Source: Actinopolymorpha sp. NPDC004070
Lineage (GTDB): Bacteria > Actinomycetota > Actinomycetes > Propionibacteriales > Actinopolymorphaceae
NCBI RefSeq assembly: GCF_040610475.1
Contig: NZ_JBEXMJ010000019.1
Coordinates: 23,779 to 87,778 of the forward strand
DNA: 64,000 bases
Reading direction: 5' to 3'
Below, piece by piece: positions 57,299-64,000 of the stretch; within the stretch, counting starts at the first letter, position 1; the number at the start of each line of letters is the position of its first letter. The notes under the pieces are model-generated. The model saw nothing but the letters and a program-made list of their open reading frames with translations, did not search any database and was not told where the DNA came from. The translations under genes were made by a program, and so were the position numbers.

Positions 57299-58227
57299 CC
57301 AGCCGACCACCCGCGCCGGGGGGCCTCGCCTACCCGGCCGTGCCCTGGCCCGTGGATGCACTGGATCTGGACGCCTACCTCCGGCGGATCGACCACCGCG
57401 GACCGATCGCACCGGACGGGGCGACCCTGCGCCGCCTGCACCGGGCGCACGTCGCCGCCATCGCGTTCGAGAACCTGGACCTGATGCTCGGCCGCGGCCT
57501 CGACGTCGAGCTCACACAGGTACAGGACAAACTCGTCCACGCCGGCCGTGGCGGCTACTGCTACGAACACGGCACTCTCTTCGGCGCGGTGCTCCAGCGC
57601 ATCGGTTACCGGGTGGACAGGCTGCTCGCCCGCACCGGCGATCCGCTCGAGAAGCCCCGCCCCCGCTCGCACCTGGTCCTCCGCGTCGACGACGGCGACG
57701 AAGTGTGGCTGGCCGACGTGGGTTTCGGCTCGGGTCTCCTCGAGCCGCTGCCGCTGACCGAGGGTGAACCCCAGCAGCAGGGCGCATGGCAGTACCGGCT
57801 TCGTCGCGGCGCGGAAGGTGCCTGGCGGCTCCAGGAGCGGGTCACCGAGGTCGTCGACACCTGGACCACCATCCTGACCTTCACCGAAGAGCCGCAGTAC
57901 CCGGTCGACATCGAGGTCGCCAACCACAACACCGCGACCAGCCCGCTGTCCCCGTTCACCCAGCAGAGCATCGTCGTCCGCAAGGACGAGCTCTCGGTGC
58001 GCCGGCTCGTTGGCCGTGACTACACCGAGGACCGTCCGGGCTCCGGCACGCACACCCGGTCCATGACCGACGAGGAGTACGCCACCACCCTGGTCGCCGA
58101 TCTCGGCGTCGCCCTCGACGCGAACGAGATCCGGGCCCTCCTGACCACCCTCCCCCCGCCGATCGGGACTCGCCTCACTTCCCCCGACCTGGACCTGCGG
58201 TCCCCGACAGGAGGGCACCATGCCTGA
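57295..58227 (+). CDS. nat: Arylamine N-acetyltransferase
   Basis: 310 aa. Catalytic triad Cys89 (RGGYCYEHG), His126 (SHLVLRV) and Asp141 (ADVGFG) is complete. Acetylates arylamines or hydrazines with acetyl-CoA. ATG 57295 sits in an ATGA overlap with the LacI gene and its 3' end overlaps the FMN reductase gene by 8 bases. Confidence 0.93.
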   Translation: MTSRPPAPGGLAYPAVPWPVDALDLDAYLRRIDHRGPIAPDGATLRRLHRAHVAAIAFENLDLMLGRGLDVELTQVQDKLVHAGRGGYCYEHGTLFGAVLQRIGYRVDRLLARTGDPLEKPRPRSHLVLRVDDGDEVWLADVGFGSGLLEPLPLTEGEPQQQGAWQYRLRRGAEGAWRLQERVTEVVDTWTTILTFTEEPQYPVDIEVANHNTATSPLSPFTQQSIVVRKDELSVRRLVGRDYTEDRPGSGTHTRSMTDEEYATTLVADLGVALDANEIRALLTTLPPPIGTRLTSPDLDLRSPTGGHHA

Positions 58228-58792
58228 CGCTTCCACGCCCTACGTTCTGGTCGTCGTCACCGCCAGCGTCCGCCCGGACCGCATCGGCCACACGGTGACC
58301 CGATGGTTCCTCCGGCACCTGTCCGGACTCACCTGCGCGACCGTCGACCACATCGACCTCGCCACACTGGACCTCCCCGGCCGCCTCGACGGCGGCGGAG
58401 ACACCGATGAGTTCACCAAGCGGATCGACCGTGCCGACGCCTTCGTCCTCGTCACGCCGGAGTACAACCACGGTTACCCGGGGCCGCTGAAGACCGCGAT
58501 CGACACCCCGTACGAACAATGGCGCGCGAAGCCACTCGGCTTCGTCTCCTACGGAGGCGCCTCCGGCGGCCTGCGCGCGGTGGAGCAGCTGCGCAATGTC
58601 ATGGCCGAACTGCATGTCACCACCATGCGGACCGGCGTCATGATTCCCAATGTCCACGACGCCTTCGACGAGCACGGTGAGCCACGCCGGCCCGAGCACC
58701 TGGAGGCAGCGCTGGCAGAGATGGTGTGCCAGCTGAACTGGTGGGCCCCCGCTCTCAACCGGGCAAGGGCCCACCAGCCGTACGCGTGCTGA
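58220..58792 (+). CDS. NADPH-dependent FMN reductase family protein
   Basis: 190 aa flavodoxin-like fold. N-terminal VVVTASVRPDRIG (phosphate loop of FMN), DAFVLVTPEYNHGYPGPLKTAID (family signature) and SYGGASGGLRAVEQLR are typical of the FMN_red group (azoreductase, quinone reductase). ATG 58220 follows GGAGGGCACC and overlaps nat. With nat it suggests detoxification or modification of an aromatic compound. Confidence 0.93.
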   Translation: MPDASTPYVLVVVTASVRPDRIGHTVTRWFLRHLSGLTCATVDHIDLATLDLPGRLDGGGDTDEFTKRIDRADAFVLVTPEYNHGYPGPLKTAIDTPYEQWRAKPLGFVSYGGASGGLRAVEQLRNVMAELHVTTMRTGVMIPNVHDAFDEHGEPRRPEHLEAALAEMVCQLNWWAPALNRARAHQPYAC

Positions 58793-58831
58793 ACGCCGGT
58801 CAGCCGGTCGGCAGGACGTGGCAGCCTGAGG

Positions 58832-61372
58832 TCACGGGCTGATCCGCACCACCTGGGGGTCGTGGTCACTCACCTGGTCGGCGAACTCCGCGTTGACGTG
58901 GACGATGTCGTAGTCACGCACCCGGCCGGAGAAGCCGGCCGACCGGTTGCCGATCAGCGCCGGGCTCACCAGGATCTGGTCGAGCACCTGGGAGTTGCCC
59001 TCGAAGACGTACGAGTAACGCTGGGCCGGCGGCAGCAGGGTGGGCAGGCTCACCAGTGTCCGGCCCTCCTGCAGGATCTGGCTCGTACGCGAGAACTCGA
59101 AATCGTTCAGGTCCCCGACGACGACCACTTCGGCGTCGGGCTGGACAGCGCGGATCTGTGCCACGAAGTCGTGCACGAGCCGGGCCTGGGCGTGCCGCTG
59201 GGTCTCCGACGAACGCGCCGGCGGCTGCCAGCGCCCGAGCAGGGGTTCGTCGCCGCCCTTGGAGTTGAAGTGGTTGGCGATGACGAAGAACGTGCGCCCG
59301 CGGTAGGCGAACTCACCGGCCAACGGCTTGCGCGAGTCCTCCCACGCATCGTCGGTGGGTGCGATCCGGCCGGGGGACATCGTGAGGGCCGCCTGCCCGT
59401 CGGGCTGCCGGGTCACGTCCGTGGCGGTGGTGGCGTCACCGCCGGACCGGTCGACGAACGACACCCCGCGGTCGGTGCGGAACAGGAAAGCCACCCGGAT
59501 GTTGCCGGTCGGCTGACCGCCGTCGGCCAGGTTGACCGGCGAGATCTGCCGCCACTGGTACGCGGGGCCGCCGGCCGCCGCGATCGCGTCGGTCAGCATC
59601 CGCAGGGTCCTGTCCGCCGACACCACGCCGTCCGACTCACAGGTGGCCGAAGGTCCGTTGGGGCACTCCGGACCGGTGTCGTCCTGGACCTCCTCCAGCG
59701 CAACGACGTCTGGTGCGGCGAGGTTGTGCACGATCGTCTCGGCCAGCCGGTCGAACTTCACCTGCGGGTCGGTCGGATCGAGGTTCTCCACGTTGAAGGT
59801 CGCGATCGCCACCTCGTTGCGCGCCGGTGCCTGCGTGACCTCCTTGGTCAGCCCGCCGGAGCGGACCGTCGGCACCGAGGTGGGGTAGATGCGGAACGTG
59901 CCGTAGTCGTAGGAGAGCGGGCCGCTCACCGCACCGGTCAACGTGTCGCCGACGTTGGCGGCCGGCATCTGCTGGTAGATGATCTCGTCGTCGACGGTGA
60001 GCCGCGCGGTGTTGGGTGTGTCGTAGGAGGCGTAGCGAACGCCGCCGGAACGCGTGGGCAGGGCACCGGTGGTGCCGCCGGGTACGACGGTCAGCTCGCC
60101 GTAACTGTTGGTCGGCCCGACCACCTGCGCGTCGCGCACCTCCACCCGCATGCTTTCCAGCGTCTCGTAGAAGTCGATCGCGTCCCGGTCGGGCCGGAAG
60201 TCACCGGTCGTCTCCACGTCGACCCGGTTGCCGGAGCCGTCGCCGCTGTCGGCGTTCTCCGCGGGAGCGACCCGGCCACTCGGCCCGATCAGGACCGGCG
60301 CCGGCATCGGCTCGGCCCGCGCGCCCTCGGTGAAGGTCGAGTCGGTGAGCTCGGTGAGCGCGAGGTTGGGTCCGGTGCGCGACGACGGGCGGAACTCACT
60401 CACGGTCGCGGTGACGGTGACCGTCCTGCCGACTGCGGGCTTCGCTCCGGCGGCACCGGCGTAGACGTAGATGCCGTCGGACGTGGTGTCGTCGCCGTCG
60501 CCTGCCGAGTCCTGAATCCAGTAGCCGTCGAACTTGTTCGCCGTCACCACGCCGGTGGTGGCGACCCGCCTGCCGTCGTAGGGCGAGCGGTGCCCGTGGC
60601 CCTGGATCGCGGGGATGCGTGCCTGCTCGGGCTCGGGACCGGGGTCGCCGCCTGCGCCGGTCTCCCCGGCGGCGTTGACCGGGGTCGGTGCGCCGGTGGC
60701 GAAGTCGGCCGCGTTGTCGTCGGTGTCACGGGCGTCCGCGCCGCCGCGCGCCGAGGACGTGGCGTTGGTCGTGGCCGCCGCCGCGTGGCCCTCGAAGTCG
60801 TTGGCGCCGCCCCAGCCGAGGAAGTCGACCACGGCAGGGTCGGTGGCGCAGGCGGTGCCGCAGGAGAGCACGGACGTGGCGCGCACCAGGGCGACCTTCC
60901 CGGCGGTGCCGGACAGGTTGATCGCCGTGCTGGACTGGTCGGGCTGGGGCAGCGCCTGCCCGGCGCCGGAGCCGGGCGCGAGCTGCACGAGGAACGTGTG
61001 ACCGGGCGCCACGCTTCCGTGCAGGTCGACCTTCAGCGATCCCGAACCGGGCGCGGAACCACCGCCGAGGTTGCCCGACGCCGAGCCGTACTGCAGCGAC
61101 AGCCCCTCCAGGGACGCCGGAGCGCTGCCGTGGTTGGCGAGTTCGACGAAGTCGTGGGTGTAGGCCGCGCCGGAGTTGCCACCGCCGCCGTACACCTCGT
61201 TCAGCACCAGGTCGGTGGAGGCGGCCGAGGCGGAGGTGGTGGTGACGGTGAGACCGGCGAGGGCGAGCGCGAGGGTCGATCCCGCGGCCAGCGCCGTTCG
61301 TGTTGTGCGTACTGAGGCTCTGGGTGCTGAGGCTCTGCGTACTGAGGAGGTGCGGATGCGCCGACGCGTCAT
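58832..61372 (-). CDS. Secreted multidomain nuclease (ExeM/NucH-like)
   Basis: 846 aa. A signal peptide (TALAAGSTLALALAGLTVTTTSASA) leads to a lamin-tail domain (DLVLNEVYGGGGNSGAAYTHDFVELANHG, about 40-170), a middle OB-like segment (about 270-390, IPAIQGHGHRSPYDGRRVATTGVVTA) and a C-terminal endonuclease/exonuclease/phosphatase domain with IATFNVENLD, ALEEVQDDTG, VIANHFNSKGGDEP, VVGDLND and SDHDPQVV, i.e. the metal and catalytic residues. Acts outside the cell on DNA, probably for nutrient scavenging or biofilm DNA. ATG 61372. No sortase motif or C-terminal anchor is seen. Confidence 0.9.
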   Translation of the reverse strand: MTRRRIRTSSVRRASAPRASVRTTRTALAAGSTLALALAGLTVTTTSASAASTDLVLNEVYGGGGNSGAAYTHDFVELANHGSAPASLEGLSLQYGSASGNLGGGSAPGSGSLKVDLHGSVAPGHTFLVQLAPGSGAGQALPQPDQSSTAINLSGTAGKVALVRATSVLSCGTACATDPAVVDFLGWGGANDFEGHAAAATTNATSSARGGADARDTDDNAADFATGAPTPVNAAGETGAGGDPGPEPEQARIPAIQGHGHRSPYDGRRVATTGVVTANKFDGYWIQDSAGDGDDTTSDGIYVYAGAAGAKPAVGRTVTVTATVSEFRPSSRTGPNLALTELTDSTFTEGARAEPMPAPVLIGPSGRVAPAENADSGDGSGNRVDVETTGDFRPDRDAIDFYETLESMRVEVRDAQVVGPTNSYGELTVVPGGTTGALPTRSGGVRYASYDTPNTARLTVDDEIIYQQMPAANVGDTLTGAVSGPLSYDYGTFRIYPTSVPTVRSGGLTKEVTQAPARNEVAIATFNVENLDPTDPQVKFDRLAETIVHNLAAPDVVALEEVQDDTGPECPNGPSATCESDGVVSADRTLRMLTDAIAAAGGPAYQWRQISPVNLADGGQPTGNIRVAFLFRTDRGVSFVDRSGGDATTATDVTRQPDGQAALTMSPGRIAPTDDAWEDSRKPLAGEFAYRGRTFFVIANHFNSKGGDEPLLGRWQPPARSSETQRHAQARLVHDFVAQIRAVQPDAEVVVVGDLNDFEFSRTSQILQEGRTLVSLPTLLPPAQRYSYVFEGNSQVLDQILVSPALIGNRSAGFSGRVRDYDIVHVNAEFADQVSDHDPQVVRISP

Positions 61373-61632
61373 CAAGAGGCTCCCGTGAGTGGTCGAAACC
61401 TGTGCGAGCGTTCTTACCACTCCCGGCGGACAAGTGCGCGGGATCGCCGTGAACGAGCGGTTATCCACAAGACCGACGTCGCCGGCTGCGCCGAGGTGAT
61501 CAGGTCGCGTACCGTTCTTTCCCGGACGCCACCCGCCGGCGCCCGCACACGCGACCTTCCGCCACGGGCGCCACCTCCGCCCGGTTCGGCGAGGATCGTA
61601 CGCCAGCTTTCACACGAGGACGGTGGCCGTAG

Positions 61633-62040
61633 ATGGGGACAAAGGTCGAGCCGGGAGCCCTGGACTCCTTCGCGAAGTACGTCGACGAGCTCGCCGACGG
61701 ATGGAACGACAAGACGACCTCGGACGCGGTGCGGATGGCCGAGTCGAAGGAGGGCGACTACAACTACCCCCAGCTCGGTGACTTCGGCGGCGCCAAGACG
61801 TTGACGTCTACCTACGAGCAGAAGCGTGCCGACACGGCCAAGTCCTGTGGTGAGCTCTACTCCGCCCTGCGCGGACTGGCCAAGGCCACCCGGAAGATCG
61901 CCGACAAGTACCGCTCCGCGGAGGCGCTGAACCACGCCAACGTCGGCCAGATCGACAAGATCCTGGGCGACAACATCAAGCCCCCGACCACGGATCCGAA
62001 GAACCCGGACGCCGACCCGCCCAGCCCCCCGAAGCCGTAA
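61633..62040 (+). CDS. WXG100-like type VII secretion protein, small
   Basis: 135 aa. No signal peptide; helical N-terminal 100 residues with DELADGWNDKTTSDAV (a WxG-like turn) and TYEQKRADTAKSCGELYSALRGLAKATRKIADKYRSAE as the second helix, in the pattern of ESX/WXG100 helical hairpins; the C-terminus is Pro/Asp-rich. It directly precedes a larger type VII-type protein and may be its partner. Start ATG 61633 has only a weak ribosome site. Confidence 0.7.
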   Translation: MGTKVEPGALDSFAKYVDELADGWNDKTTSDAVRMAESKEGDYNYPQLGDFGGAKTLTSTYEQKRADTAKSCGELYSALRGLAKATRKIADKYRSAEALNHANVGQIDKILGDNIKPPTTDPKNPDADPPSPPKP

Positions 62041-62088
62041 GGCCTTCAGGGAAACAGCGTTCAGGGCTCACTGACGAGGGAGAGTGTG

Positions 62089-63852
62089 ATGGGGGATTTT
62101 CCGACCAGCGAGTTCGAGAAGACCGAACACGCCAAGATCATCGGCAAGCTCTGGGACTACTGGTCCGAGAAGCCCGAGACCGACACCGATTCCAAGACCG
62201 TTCCGACCAGCAGTTCGGTGTACAACACCAAGACGCTGTGGGAGGGGGTCGGGTCCCAGGCCGACACCCTGGCCGACGACCTCGACAAGGCGCTGAAGAC
62301 GCTGCTCGACGGCGGCAACGGCAGCTGGGAGGGCGACGCGGCGGAGGAGTTCCGCAAGACGGTCAAGCAGATCGTTCGGTTCACCCGCGAGATCGCGCAC
62401 ACGGCCGACAGCAAGTATCCCAAGCCCGGCGGTGAGGGCGAGAAGAGCGACAGCAACTTCGAGTCGGCGACGGTCTCGAAGAGCTTCGCGCAGGTCTTCG
62501 GGAACGTTTACGACCAGCTGTCCGCGACGCAGCGGGACTCGGGACTTCCTGCCCCTCCGTTCTGGAACACCCCGTACTGGGTGAAGTGGTGGGCCGACTT
62601 CGGGTGGGACTGGACCATCAAGTACGAGATCCGCAAGGGCACGGGCGACGGGACCATCCTCACCCCTCCGGGTGGAAAGGCATGCTACGACTCCGATGAG
62701 ATGTCCGGAGGCGACGACGGCGGAGGCGGCATCTACGCCACGGCACAGGTGCAGGTCGATCGTAGCGAGGACGGCTGGTGTCACGGCTTCCTGCCGAGGA
62801 ACGACACCGAGAACAACAAGCTGATGACGTACCTCAAGTTCAACGAGAACGAGGAGAAGACCTGCCGGGCGTCGGCCAAGACACTGCTGGAGAAGTACGG
62901 CGAAGCCAACGACCACATGCCGACCCCGCCGTCCGGGCTGAAGCTGACCTTCTCCTCCGCCGACCCCGGCAAGTTCGGCGGTGGGGGAGGGGGCGGTGGT
63001 GGCGCTCCGAAGATTCCCGGTGGTGGTGGCGGTGCTCCCAAGATTCCGGGCGGTGGAGGACACCCCCAGATTCCCGACGGCGGAAATCCCCCGAAGACCC
63101 CCGGCGACCGCGACGGCGACGGCATCCCCGACGGCAAGGACAAGTACCCCGACGACCCGACCAACCATGGTGGCAGACCCGAGGTCCCGGGCGACCGCGA
63201 CGGCGACGGCATCCCCGACGGCAAGGATCGCTATCCCGACGACCCGACCCGCGGCGGCGGTAGCCCCTTCGACCCGTCCAAGGACAGCGACGGCGACGGG
63301 GTCCCGGACTACAAGGATCGCTATCCCGACGACCCCACTCGCGGTGGTGGCGGCGGCTTCGAGTTGCCCGACCGTGATGGTGACGGTGTTCCGGACTACA
63401 AGGACAAGTACCCCGACGACCCGACCCGCGGAGGCGGGGGAGCGGGCAATGTCGACACCGGTACGAGCACCGCGCGCGCCGGCGGCTTCGGTGGCGGTGG
63501 CGGCTTCGGCGGTGGTGGATTCGGCGGCGGAGGTATTCCCGGTGCCGGCGGCGTTCCCGGCGGCGGAATCCCCGGTGGCGGCGGACTCGCGGACGGCAGT
63601 GCTCCCGCCGGCGCGCCGGCCGGAGCACTCAACGTCGGAGGCACCGGAGCCGGCGCCGGCGGCATGGGTGCCCCCGGCGCGGCGGGCGCGCGCTCCGGCA
63701 TGGGCGGCATGATGCCGATGATGGGTGGCGGCATGGCCGGCGAGGACGGCGGTCAGGAGCAGGAACGCACCACCTGGCTCGACGAGGACGAGGACGTCTG
63801 GGGTGGGGGCGACGACGACGCACCGCCTCCCGTGCTCGGCGGCGGCTTCTAG
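62089..63852 (+). CDS. Type VII secretion-type protein with thrombospondin type-3 repeats
   Basis: 587 aa. Residues 1-120 are helical with LLDGGNGSWEGDAAEEFRKTV, a WxG-type turn (SWEG); a middle domain (150-300) has WVKWWADFGWDW and cysteines. Gly-rich linkers surround four 19-residue calcium-binding repeats (DRDGDGIPDGKDKYPDDPT) at about 340-446, then a Gly/Ala tail ends TTWLDEDEDVWGGGDDDAPPPVLGGGF, a motif familiar from actinobacterial type VII substrates. Lack of a signal peptide fits that route. ATG 62089 follows GAGGGAGAG. Possibly a large surface-exposed effector or scaffold; exact role unknown. Confidence 0.75.
   Translation: MGDFPTSEFEKTEHAKIIGKLWDYWSEKPETDTDSKTVPTSSSVYNTKTLWEGVGSQADTLADDLDKALKTLLDGGNGSWEGDAAEEFRKTVKQIVRFTREIAHTADSKYPKPGGEGEKSDSNFESATVSKSFAQVFGNVYDQLSATQRDSGLPAPPFWNTPYWVKWWADFGWDWTIKYEIRKGTGDGTILTPPGGKACYDSDEMSGGDDGGGGIYATAQVQVDRSEDGWCHGFLPRNDTENNKLMTYLKFNENEEKTCRASAKTLLEKYGEANDHMPTPPSGLKLTFSSADPGKFGGGGGGGGGAPKIPGGGGGAPKIPGGGGHPQIPDGGNPPKTPGDRDGDGIPDGKDKYPDDPTNHGGRPEVPGDRDGDGIPDGKDRYPDDPTRGGGSPFDPSKDSDGDGVPDYKDRYPDDPTRGGGGGFELPDRDGDGVPDYKDKYPDDPTRGGGGAGNVDTGTSTARAGGFGGGGGFGGGGFGGGGIPGAGGVPGGGIPGGGGLADGSAPAGAPAGALNVGGTGAGAGGMGAPGAAGARSGMGGMMPMMGGGMAGEDGGQEQERTTWLDEDEDVWGGGDDDAPPPVLGGGF
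63106..63426. repeat. Four 57-bp repeats coding thrombospondin type-3 calcium-binding units
   Basis: Units at 63106-63162, 63193-63249, 63283-63339 and 63370-63426 each encode DxDGDGxPDxKDxYPDDPT; periods are 87, 90 and 87 bases. Confidence 0.9.
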
Positions 63853-64000
63853 CGGAGGGCGCCGCGGCACCAGGGGACTTCGATCCCCTCGGACGCCCCG
63901 GACAGGCCTACTACGGCGGCGGGCCGAACCCTCGAGGGGCCGCCGACCAGGCGCTGGGTGAGGCGCTCGCCCGCTGGGGCCGGCCCGACCTGGCAGCCGA
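63853..64000 (+). other. Window end, possible start of a further gene
   Basis: The third forward frame translates without stop to the window edge and contains GDFDPLGRPGQAYYGGGP and ADQALGEALARWGRPDLAA, which look protein-like, but no ATG, GTG or TTG start in that frame is visible after the preceding stop. A GGAGGG box at 63856-63861 is present. I cannot decide whether a gene starts here. Confidence 0.25.

Noticed and set aside
61461..61469. DnaA box TTATCCACA, possible origin
   Set aside because: A single box without a cluster, A+T-rich unwinding region or dnaA/dnaN genes.

Overview
The window is 64 kb of high-G+C DNA with GTG starts, tight ATGA/GTGA overlaps and many families confined to Actinobacteria (DUF4193, DUF4235, DUF3093, DUF3710, DUF3159, DUF3000, coproporphyrin-dependent haem enzymes, LysX, type VII secretion substrates). 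Gene order (dut-DUF3710-OB fold-DUF3159-trkA pair; fadBA-rnd-DUF3000-hemE-DUF4349-cgoX-chdC) fits a chromosomal segment of a Streptomyces/Propionibacteriales-like actinomycete. I cannot name a genus. No rRNA, tRNA, CRISPR array, prophage or complete IS was seen.

Layout. 1-5.05 kb: start of an MFS transporter (minus), coproporphyrin ferrochelatase, an S9 peptidase and an inositol monophosphatase-family enzyme whose stop codon lies at the edge of a 165-bp MITE-like element. 5.8-11.7 kb: a complete peptide ABC importer operon with an extra 61-aa membrane protein. 11.8-14 kb: a NatAB-like exporter. 14.3-22 kb: housekeeping block with dUTPase, several DUF proteins, two TrkA/RCK proteins and a KimA-like potassium permease. 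22-27.6 kb: LLM oxidoreductase, CGNR regulator and a copper cluster containing a YcnI-remnant/CopC fusion and a CopD-CtaG fusion. 27.8-40.7 kb: aconitase with a TamR-like operator, a small membrane protein, LysX, a HIT protein, a ROK regulator, dxs and an amino-acid permease.

40.7-41.9 kb: a 1.2-kb convergent intergenic region holding seven copies (six near-perfect, one decayed) of the palindrome ATTCTTCCGCGGAAGAAT at 87-159 bp spacing, embedded in related roughly 100-bp units. This is the most unusual feature of the window and I do not recognise it.

41.9-54 kb: fatty-acid beta-oxidation genes (fadB, fadA), DNA alkylation repair, RNase D, DUF3000, then the haem cluster hemE, cgoX and chdC. 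Together with ferrochelatase at 0.9 kb these supply the last steps of the coproporphyrin-dependent route. A visibly lower-G+C methyltransferase gene lies inside this cluster. 54-61 kb: MsrB, a WYL regulator, a LacI regulator with its own operator leading an arylamine N-acetyltransferase and an FMN reductase, and a large secreted nuclease. 61.6-64 kb: two type VII secretion-type proteins, the second carrying four thrombospondin type-3 calcium-binding repeats.

At least ten genes have a TANNNT -10 box 6-8 bases before the start codon, so they are probably transcribed as leaderless mRNAs.
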